Assembly (NCBI RefSeq): GCF_014298075.1
Contig: NZ_CP060418.1
Span: 496,001-560,000 of the forward strand
Origin: Enterobacter sp. JUb54
GTDB taxonomy: Bacteria > Pseudomonadota > Gammaproteobacteria > Enterobacterales > Enterobacteriaceae
Direction: 5' to 3'
Length of the DNA stretch: 64,000 bases
Shown here: positions 37,606-52,888 of the stretch, piece by piece
Numbering within the stretch: the stretch's first letter is position 1
How the letters are laid out: the number at the start of each line of letters is the position of its first letter
The notes under the pieces: model-generated
The model's database searches: none
What the model saw: only the letters and a program-made list of their open reading frames with translations
What the model was told of the DNA's origin: nothing
Program-made: the position numbers and the translations under genes

Positions 37606-38198
37606 TCATTTATGCCGGCTGCGCAGGTTCTCTATCACCGCTGTCAAATCCAAATCTTGATCCTGCAGCAGCACCAGCAGGTGATACATCAGATCCGATG
37701 CCTCGTTCTTCAGCTCAAACTGGTCGTGCACCGTTGCCGCCAGCGCGGTTTCCACGCCTTCTTCCCCGACTTTTTGCGCAATACGCTTGGTGCCGCTGGC
37801 GTACAGCTTCGCGGTATACGAACTCTCCGGGTCAGCATGTTTGCGCTCGGCAAGCAGCTGCTCGAGCTGATACAGGAACAACCACTGGTGCCCGGCTTCG
37901 CCGAAGCAGCTTGAGGTGCCCTTATGGCAGGTCGGGCCGATTGGGTTCACCAGTACCAGCAGGGTATCGTTGTCGCAATCCGGCGTGATGCTCACCACGT
38001 TCAGAAAGTTGCCGGAGGTTTCCCCTTTGGTCCACAGACGTTGCTTAGTCCGCGACCAGAAGGTCACTTTTCCGCTCTCTTCGGTCTGCGCCAGCGCGTC
38101 CTGATTCATGTAGCCCAGCATCAGCACCTCGCCGGAGATGGCGTGTTGCACGATGACCGGCATCATGCCGTCGGTTTTTTCCCAGTCCAGCTGTTCAC

Positions 38199-38205
<7 letters not shown>
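37606..38205 (-). CDS. hisI: Phosphoribosyl-AMP cyclohydrolase / phosphoribosyl-ATP pyrophosphatase
   Basis: HisI (HisIE) carries out steps two and three of histidine synthesis. The 199-residue protein has the cyclohydrolase domain first ([49 protein letters not shown] with the zinc cysteines) and the pyrophosphatase domain second ([33 protein letters not shown]). It overlaps hisF by seven bases and is the last his gene. Its position directly beyond the O-antigen cluster is the usual border in Klebsiella and related genera. Confidence 0.97.
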
Positions 38206-43710
<5,505 letters not shown>

Positions 43711-43765
43711 GGTCGTTTCCCCTGTCTACTTTCTGAGACAGGCCCGGAGGCCTGTTCCGCCTGGA

Positions 43766-44665
43766 TTACTCCATCATCTTCTCAATAGGCAGTACCAGAA
43801 TGGAGCTGGCACCCAGCGCTTTCAGTTTTTCCATGGTTTCCCAGAACAGCGTTTCGCTGCTGACCATGTGCATCGCCACGCGCTGTTTATCACCTGCCAG
43901 CGGCAGAATAGTCGGACGTTCGGCGCCCGGCAGCAGGGCCACGACTTCTTCCAGACGCTCGGTTGGCGCGTGCATCATGATGTATTTCGATTCACGAGCC
44001 TGAATCACGCCCTGAATACGGGTCAGCAGACGGTCAATCAGCTGCTGTTTGGCCTCGGCCATTTCGCCATCGCGTTGAATCAGGCAGGCTTTGGAACGGA
44101 ACATCACTTCCACTTCGCGCAGGCCGTTTGCTTCGAGGGTTGCGCCGGTGGAGACCAGGTCGCAAATCGCATCGGCCAGACCGGCACGCGGGGCAACTTC
44201 CACGGAGCCGTTCAGCAGGCAGGATTTAAAGGAGATGCCTTTTTGATCGAGGTAGCGCTTCAGCAGGTGCGGGTAAGAGGTGGCAATGCGTTTGCCGTCC
44301 AGCGCCGCCGGGCCGTTCCAGCTTTCATCGGCCGGGGTCGCCAGCGACAGGCGGCAACCGCCGAAATCTAAACGGCGCAGGGTGAAGTAGCGCGGATCTT
44401 CGCCCTGAGCGCGACGGCTCAGCAGCTCTTCTTCCAGCACGTTTTCGCCGATGATGCCCAGATCGACCACGCCATCCATAATCAGGCCCGGGATATCGTC
44501 ATCACGCACACGCAGAATGTCGATTGGCATATTTTCCGCCAGCGCAATCAGGCGCTGGGTGTGCAAATTCACTTTAATGCCACAACGGCTCAGTAATTCG
44601 CGTGAATCTTCACTCAGGCGGCCTGATTTTTGAATAGCTATGCGTAAACGGCTGTTGTCTAACAT
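43766..44665 (-). CDS. hisG: ATP phosphoribosyltransferase
   Basis: HisG is the first, histidine-inhibited enzyme of the pathway, joining ATP and PRPP. The 299-residue long form has [48 protein letters not shown], and the PRPP loop [14 protein letters not shown]. The C-terminal regulatory ACT-like domain (about 225-299) is present. It is the first structural gene after the hisL attenuator. Confidence 0.98.
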   Translation of the reverse strand: MLDNSRLRIAIQKSGRLSEDSRELLSRCGIKVNLHTQRLIALAENMPIDILRVRDDDIPGLIMDGVVDLGIIGENVLEEELLSRRAQGEDPRYFTLRRLDFGGCRLSLATPADESWNGPAALDGKRIATSYPHLLKRYLDQKGISFKSCLLNGSVEVAPRAGLADAICDLVSTGATLEANGLREVEVMFRSKACLIQRDGEMAEAKQQLIDRLLTRIQGVIQARESKYIMMHAPTERLEEVVALLPGAERPTILPLAGDKQRVAMHMVSSETLFWETMEKLKALGASSILVLPIEKMME

Positions 44666-44711
44666 TCTTGTTTCCTCTTAATTCCTGTCTGAATCTGTCC
44701 GAATTTGGTTC

Positions 44712-44747
44712 AAAAAAAAGCCCCCGGAAGTGAATCTTCCGGGGGCT
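44712..44747 (-). terminator. Histidine operon attenuator terminator
   Basis: A 12-base stem (AGCCCCCGGAAG / CTTCCGGGGGCT) with a five-base loop, followed on the minus strand by eight T residues. It lies between hisL and hisG. When histidyl-tRNA is scarce the ribosome stalls in hisL and an alternative fold should prevent this hairpin; known in E. coli and Salmonella. Confidence 0.95.
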
Positions 44748-44809
44748 CATTTCGCGCTCATGCACCGCTGGAAGATCTAAATGTCTTCCAGCACACATCG
44801 CCTGAAAGA

Positions 44810-44860
44810 CTAGTCAGGATGATGGTGATGATGGTGGTGTTTAAATTGAACGCGGTTCAT
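44810..44860 (-). CDS. hisL: his operon leader peptide
   Basis: A 16-residue peptide, MNRVQFKHHHHHHHPD, with seven consecutive His codons. E. coli HisL differs, as I recall, only at residue 2. Translation through the His codons senses charged histidyl-tRNA and decides whether the downstream terminator forms. Confidence 0.97.
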   Translation of the reverse strand: MNRVQFKHHHHHHHPD

Positions 44861-45035
44861 AAAATTCTCTTTGAATGACTATGCATTTGATGTCTTTTAA
44901 CCTAAACCACTTCAAGCGCAGAAAGCAAGGGCTTTTTACTATCATTAATTCATTTCATATTCACTGAAGAAATTGTCAGTTGCGGTTGGCTGGCGTAGCC
45001 TTATATCAGCACAGCGAAAGAGTCAGGAGCCAGGT

Positions 45036-45860
45036 ATGAAAAAGGTCGCAATTGTCGGTTTAGGATGGCTGGGCATGCCGCTTGCTTTGTCATTGAATGC
45101 ACGCGGATGGCAGGTCACCGGCAGCAAAACCACCCGGGATGGCGTGGAGGCGGCGAGGATGTGCGGTATTGATAGCTATCCGCTACGCCTGGAGCCGCAG
45201 CTGGTCTGCGATGCCGATGATTTGGATGCGTTGATGAAAGTCGATGCACTGGTGATTACGTTACCGGCGCGTCGTAGCGGGCCGGGTGAAGAGTTTTATT
45301 TGCAGGCGGTCCAGGAGATTGTCGATACGGCGCTGGCCTACCATATTCCGCGCATCGTATTTACCAGCTCCACCTCCGTTTATGGCAATGCCAGCGGGAC
45401 GCTAAAAGAGAATTCACCGCGTGACCCGCAGACGGCCAGCGGCCGGGTGTTGAAAGAGCTGGAAGACTGGCTGCACAACCTGCCGGGAACGTCGGTGGAT
45501 ATTTTGCGTCTGGCGGGGCTGGTGGGGCCATCCCGTCATCCCGGACGCTTCTTTGCCGGAAAATCGGCGCCGGACGGCCAGCATGGCGTGAACCTCGTGC
45601 ATTTGCAGGATGTGGTTTCGGCCATCGAACTGCTGCTGCAGGCCCCGAAGGGCGGACGCATCTATAATATATGTGCGCCCAAACATCCGGCGCGTGGCGT
45701 GTTCTACCCGCAAATGGCACGTGAACTGGGGCTGGAGGCACCGGTATTTGCCGACAACCCCAATAGCGGGCCGGGTAAGATCATCGATGGCAACCGAATT
45801 TGCTACGAACTGGGGTTTGAGTATCAGTACCCCGACCCGCTGGTGATGCCGATGGAGTAA
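45036..45860 (+). CDS. yeeZ: NAD(P)-binding epimerase-like protein YeeZ
   Basis: This 274-residue protein equals E. coli YeeZ in length and sequence. It has a Rossmann dinucleotide fold (VGLGWLGMPLALSLNARGW) and an SDR-like segment FTSSTSVYGNASGTL with an epimerase-type layout, but its substrate is unknown. ATG 45036 is chosen because AGGAG lies close upstream; an earlier non-ATG start would add 21 residues with no homology. It is followed by yeeY after 36 bases, as in E. coli. Confidence 0.92.
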   Translation: MKKVAIVGLGWLGMPLALSLNARGWQVTGSKTTRDGVEAARMCGIDSYPLRLEPQLVCDADDLDALMKVDALVITLPARRSGPGEEFYLQAVQEIVDTALAYHIPRIVFTSSTSVYGNASGTLKENSPRDPQTASGRVLKELEDWLHNLPGTSVDILRLAGLVGPSRHPGRFFAGKSAPDGQHGVNLVHLQDVVSAIELLLQAPKGGRIYNICAPKHPARGVFYPQMARELGLEAPVFADNPNSGPGKIIDGNRICYELGFEYQYPDPLVMPME

Positions 45861-45896
45861 TGCGCCAGCGGTAATCGCGTACCTGAGGGGGCGGCG

Positions 45897-46787
45897 ATGA
45901 AACCACTGCTGGATGTCCTCGTTATTCTTGATGCTCTGGAAAAAGAGGGGAGCTTTGCCGCAGCGTCGGCAAAGCTCTACAAAACCCCCTCTGCGCTGAG
46001 CTACACCATTCACAAGCTGGAAAGCGATCTGAATATTCAGCTGCTTGATCGCAGCGGCCATCGGGCGCGCTTTACGCCAACCGGGCAGATGCTGCTGGAA
46101 AAAGGGCGTGAGGTGTTGCATACCGCCCGTGAACTGGAAAAACAGGCAATTAAACTGCATCAGGGGTGGGAAAATACCCTGGTGCTGGCCGTGGATACGG
46201 CGTTCCCTTTCTTTTTACTGGTGCCGATGGTGAGCCAGTTCTATCAGCAACATACCCTCGCACAGCTGCGATTCCTCCGCGAAGCGTCGTCCCATGGTTG
46301 GGATGCGCTAGTTGAGGGGCGGGCGGATATGGTGCTGGGTGTGGTCTGCGATCCTCCAGCGATCGGTGGTTACGGCTTCAGCCTGCTGGGCGAACTGGCG
46401 TATGGGCTTGTTGTTGCCCCGCAGCATCCGCTTGCCGCACTCACCGCGCCGCTGAGCTGGCGGATATTGAAGCGCCATCGGGCGATTGCGATCGACGGAC
46501 AGTGGCCGACGGTTGATGACCAGGACTGTCTGGTGGCGTATGACTATCCGGGGCTGCTGATGCTGATCGCCGCCGGGCTGGGATGGGGGTATGTGCCACA
46601 GTATCTGGTACGTGCTCAACTGGAGAGTGGCGAGCTGGTAGAGAAGGCTGTCGCCTCCCATTTTCCGTCGCATCGGGCATGGTTGGGCTGGAACGATCAG
46701 ACGAGCGGGCGTTCCTGCGACTGGTGGCGCAGCGAAATTTTAGCAAATAATGCTATCCATACAATCTATCATACTAAAAATGTATGA
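45897..46787 (+). CDS. yeeY: LysR-family transcriptional regulator YeeY
   Basis: This 296-residue LysR-type regulator has the N-terminal winged helix (LEKEGSFAAASAKLYKTPSALSY-type, with VHKLESDL-like HKLESDLNIQLLDRS) and a C-terminal effector domain. It is close to E. coli YeeY in the DNA-binding part and more divergent afterwards. It may act on yeeZ or plaP nearby; the target is not known from sequence. Confidence 0.9.
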   Translation: MKPLLDVLVILDALEKEGSFAAASAKLYKTPSALSYTIHKLESDLNIQLLDRSGHRARFTPTGQMLLEKGREVLHTARELEKQAIKLHQGWENTLVLAVDTAFPFFLLVPMVSQFYQQHTLAQLRFLREASSHGWDALVEGRADMVLGVVCDPPAIGGYGFSLLGELAYGLVVAPQHPLAALTAPLSWRILKRHRAIAIDGQWPTVDDQDCLVAYDYPGLLMLIAAGLGWGYVPQYLVRAQLESGELVEKAVASHFPSHRAWLGWNDQTSGRSCDWWRSEILANNAIHTIYHTKNV

Positions 46788-46890
46788 ATATTAAGCTGTT
46801 AAATTATTGTAGTGACAATTTGGCTTTTCAACATCTTGTCATCCGACCAGAAAATGTTGCAAAATACGCGGCCTGAAAAATGGAATTTAG

Positions 46891-46922
46891 CCGACGCTTT
46901 TTGAAGTGTCGGTTATTTTTTT
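46891..46922 (+). terminator. Terminator-like hairpin in the plaP leader
   Basis: CCGACGCTT-TTTG-AAGTGTCGG (one G-T pair) followed by TTATTTTTTT, 103 bases after yeeY and 99 before yoeI. It may end the yeeY transcript or act as an attenuator for plaP. Confidence 0.65.
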
Positions 46923-47020
46923 GCTTTCAAGGCACATCATTCAATACAAGAGGCCGGGCTTCGTACCGGATAGATATTTACTAAAAACCGACAGTCGTTG
47001 TCGCTGAGGAATACACTGAA

Positions 47021-47086
47021 ATGGGGCAATTTTTTGCTTACGCGATGGCATTCGCCGTGAAAGGGGATAACCACCATGTCGCATAA
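47021..47086 (+). CDS. yoeI: Small membrane-associated protein YoeI-like, overlapping plaP
   Basis: A 21-residue open frame starts [20 protein letters not shown] and ends 11 bases inside plaP. GAGGA lies 11 bases before its ATG. E. coli has a small expressed protein, YoeI, at the same place before plaP. The N-terminal two thirds is hydrophobic, suggesting membrane contact. The overlap with plaP suggests translational coupling. Identity with E. coli YoeI is from memory of position and sequence style and not from an alignment. Confidence 0.75.
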   Translation: MGQFFAYAMAFAVKGDNHHVA

Positions 47087-48434
47087 CGCTACTCCAAAAA
47101 CCTCTCGCGTGGAATTACGTAAGACGCTTACGTTGATTCCGGTTGTAATGATGGGCCTGGCCTATATGCAGCCGATGACGCTGTTCGATACGTTTGGTAT
47201 CGTCTCTGGATTGACCGACGGTCACGTCGCGACGGCCTACGCCTTCGCCCTGATCGCGATTCTCTTTACGGCACTGAGCTACGGTAAACTGGTTCGTCGT
47301 TTCCCGTCAGCAGGTTCCGCTTATACCTACGCCCAGAAATCCATCAGCCCGACCGTAGGCTTTATGGTTGGCTGGTCATCGCTGCTGGACTACCTGTTCA
47401 TGCCGATGATCAACATCCTGCTGGCGAAAATTTACTTTGAAGCGCTGATGCCTTCCGTGCCGTCATGGATCTTCGTGGTCGCGCTGGTCGGTTTCATGAC
47501 CGTCTCTAACCTGCGCAGCATCAAGGCTGTGGCGAACTTCAACACCCTGATTGTGGTTCTGCAGATGGGTATTGTGGCGGTGATTGTCGGCCTGATCATC
47601 TACGGTGTGATGCACGGTGAAGGTGCCGGCACGCTGACCAGCACCCGTCCGTTCTGGTCCGAAGGGGCCCACGTGGTGCCGATGATTACCGGGGCGACTA
47701 TTCTGTGCTTCTCGTTCCTCGGCTTTGACGGCATCTCTTCGCTGTCCGAAGAGACCAAAGATGCAGAGCGCGTGATCCCGAAGGCAATCTTCCTGACTGC
47801 GCTGATTGGCGGCATGATCTTTATCGGTGCCTCTTACTTCCTGCAGCTGTACTTCCCGGACATCTCGCGCTTTAAAGATCCGGATGCATCACAGCCTGAA
47901 ATCATGCTGTACGTAGCGGGCAAAACCTTCCAGTGGGGCGTGCTGATTTTCTCCAGCGTGACCGTTCTGGCTTCCGGTATGGCCGCACATGCGGGTGTTT
48001 CTCGCCTGATGTACGTAATGGGCCGCGACGGCGTGTTCCCGACCAGCTTCTTCGGCTATATTCACCCGAAATGGCGTACTCCGGCGTTTAACGTGCTGCT
48101 GGTTGGCGCGATTGCACTGCTGGCGATTAAATTCGACCTGGTGACCGCAACGGCGCTGATTAACTTTGGTGCGCTGGTGGCGTTTACCTTCGTTAACCTG
48201 TCGGTGATTTCGCAGTTCTGGATCCGTGAGAAGCGTAACAAGACGCTGAAAGACCACATCAACTACCTGGTGCTGCCGTCCTGTGGCGCACTGACCGTAG
48301 GCGCACTGTGGGTTAACCTGGAGCAGAGCTCTATGGTTCTGGGTCTGATTTGGGGCACCATTGGCCTGGTATACCTGGCCTGTGTGACCAAGCGTTTCCG
48401 TAACCCGGTTCCGCAGTACGAAGACGTGGCGTAA
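47076..48434 (+). CDS. plaP: Putrescine importer PlaP
   Basis: PlaP (formerly YeeF) is a putrescine/proton symporter of the APC superfamily. The 452-residue protein is very close to E. coli PlaP throughout: [69 protein letters not shown], and the C-terminal [11 protein letters not shown]. Twelve membrane helices are visible. AAGGGG precedes the ATG. In E. coli it is linked to putrescine uptake that stimulates pili-driven surface motility. Confidence 0.97.
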   Translation: MSHNATPKTSRVELRKTLTLIPVVMMGLAYMQPMTLFDTFGIVSGLTDGHVATAYAFALIAILFTALSYGKLVRRFPSAGSAYTYAQKSISPTVGFMVGWSSLLDYLFMPMINILLAKIYFEALMPSVPSWIFVVALVGFMTVSNLRSIKAVANFNTLIVVLQMGIVAVIVGLIIYGVMHGEGAGTLTSTRPFWSEGAHVVPMITGATILCFSFLGFDGISSLSEETKDAERVIPKAIFLTALIGGMIFIGASYFLQLYFPDISRFKDPDASQPEIMLYVAGKTFQWGVLIFSSVTVLASGMAAHAGVSRLMYVMGRDGVFPTSFFGYIHPKWRTPAFNVLLVGAIALLAIKFDLVTATALINFGALVAFTFVNLSVISQFWIREKRNKTLKDHINYLVLPSCGALTVGALWVNLEQSSMVLGLIWGTIGLVYLACVTKRFRNPVPQYEDVA

Positions 48435-48449
48435 ATACACGTTGTGATA

Positions 48450-48481
48450 AAAAAGCCGGGGGGAAACCTCCGGCTTTTTTG
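48450..48481 (+). terminator. Terminator after plaP
   Basis: AAAAAGCCGG-stem-CCGGCTTTTTTT, 15 bases after the plaP stop; A and T runs on both sides make it potentially bidirectional. Confidence 0.85.
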
Positions 48482-48566
48482 TTTTTGTCGCGCGGCGCAA
48501 CCTGCGCCGTGAGCGAGTGGGAAATGACAGATCCGCAACCTGCCTGAATCACATTCCTGGTTCGGC

Positions 48567-48869
48567 CTAAGCCATCACCTTGAGCAGCGCATCCAGTAGC
48601 CCGGGAAAGCGGGCGTCGAGATCGTCTCTGCGCAACGAAATCATATTCTCGCGTCCCTGGGGGCGCTGCCAGATCACACCGCTATCGCGCAGGACGCGCC
48701 AGTGGTGAGTCATCGTGGATTTAGCGATATCTTCAGGGCGCAGGGCGTTACAGCTCTGTTCATTGCCGTCAGCCAGGATGCGAATAATCTCCAGACGCAT
48801 CGGATTTCCAAGGGCAAAAAGAACATTTTCCAGGCGGATTTGTTCACGTTCGGGATGATTGGCGATCAT
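48567..48869 (-). CDS. ArsR-family helix-turn-helix regulator
   Basis: This 100-residue protein is a winged-helix regulator of the ArsR type: ALGNPMRLEIIRILADG, the recognition region IAKSTMTHHWRVLRDSGVI, and a wing QRPQGRENMISLRRDDL. The usual metal-binding ELCVCDL motif is absent; a single Cys lies in NEQSCNALR, so it may sense something other than arsenite. AGGAA precedes the ATG by five bases. It is divergent from the second EF-G gene, with 239 bases between the two, and is the natural candidate to control it. Confidence 0.85.
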   Translation of the reverse strand: MIANHPEREQIRLENVLFALGNPMRLEIIRILADGNEQSCNALRPEDIAKSTMTHHWRVLRDSGVIWQRPQGRENMISLRRDDLDARFPGLLDALLKVMA

Positions 48870-48947
48870 AATATTCCTGTGTCGGCGGTTGCTCTGCTCC
48901 CGGGAGCAGCAGCCCGTATCGGCGGCTGGCCGGTAATATACCCAAAC

Positions 48948-48967
48948 TACATGGCTAACGCCATGTA
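48948..48967 (+). promoter_or_regulatory. Palindrome in the ArsR/EF-G divergent region
   Basis: TACATGGC-TAAC-GCCATGTA, eight-base perfect arms. It lies between the divergent genes and is a possible operator. Confidence 0.45.
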
Positions 48968-49021
48968 CGTCAGTTCAGCTTCACCAATAGAAACGATAGC
49001 AAAAATAGTTCGAATATACTC

Positions 49022-49033
49022 GTACAGTTGTAC
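49022..49033 (+). promoter_or_regulatory. Palindrome touching a probable -10 box upstream of the second EF-G
   Basis: GTACA-GT-TGTAC abuts TATGAT at 49034-49039, a probable -10 hexamer for the EF-G gene. A repressor bound here would block RNA polymerase, so it is the better of the two operator candidates. Confidence 0.5.
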
Positions 49034-49108
49034 TATGATAGAGGCCGATAAACACATTGCGGCACAATTCAGCCGCTCACTGACAGTCAATACGACTAAG
49101 GACGCATC

Positions 49109-51211
49109 ATGCCCCGACCCATCCCCCTCGAACGTTATCGCAACATCGGTATCTCCGCGCATATCGATGCCGGCAAAACCACCACCACCGAGCGCATTCT
49201 GTTTTACACCGGAATGAGCCACAAGCTGGGGGAAGTACACGATGGCGCGGCAACCACTGACTGGATGGCGCAGGAGCAAGAGCGCGGAATTACGATTACC
49301 TCCGCGGCGGTAAGCTGCTTCTGGCCCGGTATGGATCGCAGTTTCGAGCCACACCGCATCAATATTATCGACACCCCGGGCCACGTGGATTTCACCATCG
49401 AGGTGGAGCGTTCGATGCGCGTGCTGGACGGTGCGGTCATGGTGTATGACTCCGTCGGTGGCGTGCAGCCGCAATCAGAAACCGTCTGGCGACAGGCGAA
49501 TAAATACCACGTACCACGGCTGGCGTTCGTCAATAAAATGGACCGTCCCGGCGCGGATTTCTTCCGTGTCGTGCAGATGATGATCGACCGTCTGAAAGCT
49601 AACCCGGTGCCGATCGTGATCCCTATTGGAGCCGAGGAGCATTTCACCGGGGTGGTGGATCTCATCAAAATGCGCGCCATCTTGTGGGACGACGCGACCC
49701 AGGGCATGACTTTTAGCTACGCGCCGGTGCCGGACGACCTGCTGGCGACCGCCCAGGAATGGCGAGAAAAAATGGTCTCGGCGGCGGCGGAAGCCAACGA
49801 CGCGCTGATGGACAAATACCTGGAAACCGGCGAACTGAGCGAAGCCGATATTATCGCCGGGTTGCGTCAGCGCACCGTCGGCGGGGAAATTCAGGCGGTG
49901 CTGTGCGGCAGCGCGTTCAAGAACAAAGGCGTGCAGCGCATGCTCGATGCGGTAATCGAGCTGATGCCGTCGCCGCTGGATGTTCCGGCGATTGAGGGTG
50001 TCGATGAGAAAGGCCAGCCGGCTGAACGTCATCCGGGCGACGACGAACCGTTCTCGGCGCTGGCGTTTAAACTGATGACCGACCCGTACGTTGGCCAGTT
50101 GACCTTTATTCGGGTTTACTCCGGCACCCTGAAAAAAGGCGATGCGGTGTACAACCCGGTGAAAGGCAAGAAGGAGCGTATCGGGCGTATTGTGCTGATG
50201 CATGCCAACGACCGTCATGAGGTGGATGAACTGCATGCCGGGGATATTGCCGCCTGCGTCGGACTGAAGGATGTGACCACCGGCGACACGCTGTGCGATC
50301 CCGATGCGGTGATTACCCTGGAGCGCATGGAGTTTCCGGAGCCGGTGATTTCGCTGGCAATTGAACCGAAAACCAAAGCCGACCAGGAGAAAATGGGCAT
50401 CGCTCTGCAGCGACTGGCGGCAGAAGACCCGTCATTTCGTCTGCACACTGACGAGGAGTCCGGCCAGACGATTATCTCCGGGATGGGAGAACTGCATCTG
50501 GAAATTATCGTCGACCGCATGAAACGTGAGTTTGGCGTGGAGGCCAATATCGGCCGTCCGCAGGTGACCTACCGCGAGACGATCCGCAAAACGGTCAAAG
50601 AGGTGGAAGGCAAATTTGTCCGCCAATCCGGCGGCAAAGGGCAGTACGGTCATGTGGTGCTGACGCTGGAACCGCTGGCGCCGGGAGGTGGCTTTGTGTT
50701 TGAAGATGCCACTAAAGGCGGCGTGGTACCGCGCGAGTATATCCCGTCAGTGGAGAAAGGCTTGCGTGAAGCGATGGGCACCGGCGTGCTGGCCGGCTAT
50801 CCGGTGGTGGATGTCAAAGCGACCCTGACCTTTGGTTCGTACCATGATGTCGACTCCTCGGAAATGGCCTTCCGCATGGCGGCGATTTTTGGCTTCAAGG
50901 AAGGGGCGCGACGAGCCGATCCGGTGATCCTCGAGCCGGTGATGCACGTCGAAGTGGAAACGCCGGAGGAGTACGCCGGGAACATTATGGGCGATCTATC
51001 TTCCCGGCGCGGCATGGTGCAGGGGATGGAAGAGCGCTTCGGCAGCCAGATTATCCGTGCGGATGTACCGCTGGCTGAGATGTTTGGCTATTCCACCACG
51101 CTGCGTTCGATGTCGCAGGGGCGTGCCACCTACAGCATGGAGTTCCACCATTACGCGGAAGCTCCGCGCAATGTTGCGGAGGCGATTATCGCCAGCCGCG
51201 CCAGAAGTTAA
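49109..51211 (+). CDS. Elongation factor G paralogue
   Basis: This 700-residue GTPase matches EF-G over its full length (E. coli FusA is 704). Seen in order: G1 [16 protein letters not shown]2/switch [13 protein letters not shown]3 DTPGHVDF, G4 [10 protein letters not shown], domain [17 protein letters not shown], domain [12 protein letters not shown] and the tip [12 protein letters not shown], and domain [17 protein letters not shown]. All catalytic motifs look intact. It is not in the usual rpsL-rpsG-fusA-tuf operon but alone, next to a divergent ArsR-type regulator. It is therefore probably a second, inducible EF-G; stress or antibiotic tolerance is a guess. It could also be a copy replacing the main gene in some condition. 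Confidence 0.9.
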   Translation: MPRPIPLERYRNIGISAHIDAGKTTTTERILFYTGMSHKLGEVHDGAATTDWMAQEQERGITITSAAVSCFWPGMDRSFEPHRINIIDTPGHVDFTIEVERSMRVLDGAVMVYDSVGGVQPQSETVWRQANKYHVPRLAFVNKMDRPGADFFRVVQMMIDRLKANPVPIVIPIGAEEHFTGVVDLIKMRAILWDDATQGMTFSYAPVPDDLLATAQEWREKMVSAAAEANDALMDKYLETGELSEADIIAGLRQRTVGGEIQAVLCGSAFKNKGVQRMLDAVIELMPSPLDVPAIEGVDEKGQPAERHPGDDEPFSALAFKLMTDPYVGQLTFIRVYSGTLKKGDAVYNPVKGKKERIGRIVLMHANDRHEVDELHAGDIAACVGLKDVTTGDTLCDPDAVITLERMEFPEPVISLAIEPKTKADQEKMGIALQRLAAEDPSFRLHTDEESGQTIISGMGELHLEIIVDRMKREFGVEANIGRPQVTYRETIRKTVKEVEGKFVRQSGGKGQYGHVVLTLEPLAPGGGFVFEDATKGGVVPREYIPSVEKGLREAMGTGVLAGYPVVDVKATLTFGSYHDVDSSEMAFRMAAIFGFKEGARRADPVILEPVMHVEVETPEEYAGNIMGDLSSRRGMVQGMEERFGSQIIRADVPLAEMFGYSTTLRSMSQGRATYSMEFHHYAEAPRNVAEAIIASRARS

Positions 51212-51222
51212 CCAACCGTACC

Positions 51223-51259
51223 CGGGTTGTGCTTTATGCCCAGCCCGGGCTACAACCCG
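51223..51259. repeat. REP-like palindrome between convergent genes
   Basis: CGGGTTGT at 51223-51230 and ACAACCCG at 51252-51259 are perfect complements, with AGCCCGGGCT inside. GC-rich palindromes with such CCCGGGCTAC cores are common between convergent enterobacterial genes. Confidence 0.6.
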
Positions 51260-51289
51260 TCAGGCGCCGCCTGCGGGAACTTTTCCCAA

Positions 51290-52744
51290 TCAAACAATCT
51301 CCTGCACGTACTGCCACAGCGCTTTCAACAGCGCCTGCTTCTCTGTGTTGTCCGGATATTGCTGATACAACATCTGCAACTCATCGGCATAAGCCTGCAA
51401 ACGCTCCGGGGTAAACACTTCACGACGATGCTCTAACCAGCGTTGCTGCTCGGCCTCGTCGAGGGTGCCGGGGAAATTGCGCGCGCGATAGTTAAACAGC
51501 AGGCGGGCTATCCGCTGGTCGGCGAAGGTAATATCCAGCGCGGGCAGGTTACGCGGCTCGGTTTCCAGAACGATTTTCATCGCCGCGCGGTCGGCATCGC
51601 TGAAAAAGCCGTTATAGAGCTGAGCATCGACGTTGTCAGACGGCACGAACGGCTCCGCGTCGGCAAAGAGGGCGACCACTTTCTCACGTAGCTGCGGATG
51701 ACTGCGCAACAGTTGCAGATTATCCATGCAGCGCTGGCGGTTTATCCCCAGCCGGTCGGCATCCTGCGGGCGCAGCGCGTTATCCTGGGCCAGCACCGGG
51801 CATTTATTCAGATGAACCAGCTTAATCGGCACCGCTGCCAGTTCGCCGAGATCGGCTTTTGGCGTATACAGGCGTTCGCGCAGCGTATCGGCATCCAGTT
51901 CCAGCAGCGGGGTCATATCGCCGGCAAGATCGACCATGATCACCGCATTGCGGTTGTCCGGGTGCCAGGCAAGCGGGGCGACCAGGCTGGTGTTGCCGCG
52001 GGCCGCGCCGAACATGCCGGACACATGGACCAGCGGCTTGATTTGCACCACGTCGATAAGCGTCGCCAGCTTGCGCTTGTTGCGATGGCTGTAGAGATAG
52101 TCAAACAGGCGCGGCTGCTGGGTTTTGACCAGTTTCGCCATGGCGATGGTGGCGTAAACGTCGGCCATCGCGTCGTGGGCATTGCTGTGTTCAATGCCGT
52201 TGGCGACGGTCAGATGCTCCAGGCGGAAGCTCGGCAGGCCGTCGTCGTTCTCCGGCCAGTTGATCCCTTCCGGGCGCAGCGCGTAGCAGGCACGCATCAC
52301 ATCCAGCAGATCCCAACGGGAGTTATCGTGCTGCCAGCTCCAGGCGTAGGGATCGTAGAAGTTGCGATAGAAAATATTGCGGCTGACTTCATCATCGAAG
52401 CGCACGTTGTTATAGCCGACGATGCAGGTTTTGGGCACCGTGAACAGATCGTGAATACGGCGGGCAAAGGCCGCTTCGTTGTCGCCTTTGGCGATAGCTT
52501 CCTGCGGGGTGATCCCGGTGATCATGACCGCCTGCGGCTGCGGCAGATAGTCGTCGGCCAGTTTGCAGTAGAAGACTTCCGGTTCGCCGATGATATTCAG
52601 CTCCGCATCGGTGCGGATGGCGGCGAACTGCGCCGGCCGGTCAAGCGAAGGGCTGGTGCCGAAGGTCTCGTAATCGTGAAACAAAAATCCGGGCTGATTG
52701 GCGCTATCTTGCATAGTCTGTTCATTATCCATGGTGGCGTGCAT
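51290..52744 (-). CDS. sbcB: Exodeoxyribonuclease I
   Basis: SbcB is the 3'-5' single-strand DNA exonuclease involved in recombination and mismatch repair. The protein has the DEDD nuclease motifs: FLFHDYETFGTSPSLDRP (Exo I motif D-x-E), YNNVRFDDEVSR (Exo II), and HSNAHDAMADVYATIAM (Exo III with His/Asp), then the SH3-like and helical C-terminal regions. The start is uncertain: ATGs at 52744, 52732 and 52714 are in frame; none has a strong ribosome site. E. coli SbcB (475 residues) would fit a start near 52714-52732. It is convergent with the EF-G paralogue. Confidence 0.95.
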   Translation of the reverse strand: MHATMDNEQTMQDSANQPGFLFHDYETFGTSPSLDRPAQFAAIRTDAELNIIGEPEVFYCKLADDYLPQPQAVMITGITPQEAIAKGDNEAAFARRIHDLFTVPKTCIVGYNNVRFDDEVSRNIFYRNFYDPYAWSWQHDNSRWDLLDVMRACYALRPEGINWPENDDGLPSFRLEHLTVANGIEHSNAHDAMADVYATIAMAKLVKTQQPRLFDYLYSHRNKRKLATLIDVVQIKPLVHVSGMFGAARGNTSLVAPLAWHPDNRNAVIMVDLAGDMTPLLELDADTLRERLYTPKADLGELAAVPIKLVHLNKCPVLAQDNALRPQDADRLGINRQRCMDNLQLLRSHPQLREKVVALFADAEPFVPSDNVDAQLYNGFFSDADRAAMKIVLETEPRNLPALDITFADQRIARLLFNYRARNFPGTLDEAEQQRWLEHRREVFTPERLQAYADELQMLYQQYPDNTEKQALLKALWQYVQEIV

Positions 52745-52888
52745 CCGTTATGGTAAACGATTTGCCTGGGCATCAGAAGGGCGTTGGCCGTGGCAGACTT
52801 TTACCGTGTCATATTTTCTTGCAATTAAACCCTGATTTGAAAGAAGAACTTCCGTAAAAAGGACGGCGAGTCTGCCAATCTAGAGGAT

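Noticed and set aside
51698..52756. Plus-strand open frame of 352 codons opposite sbcB
   Set aside because: Antisense to sbcB, whose nuclease motifs are intact; the opposite protein has no family features.
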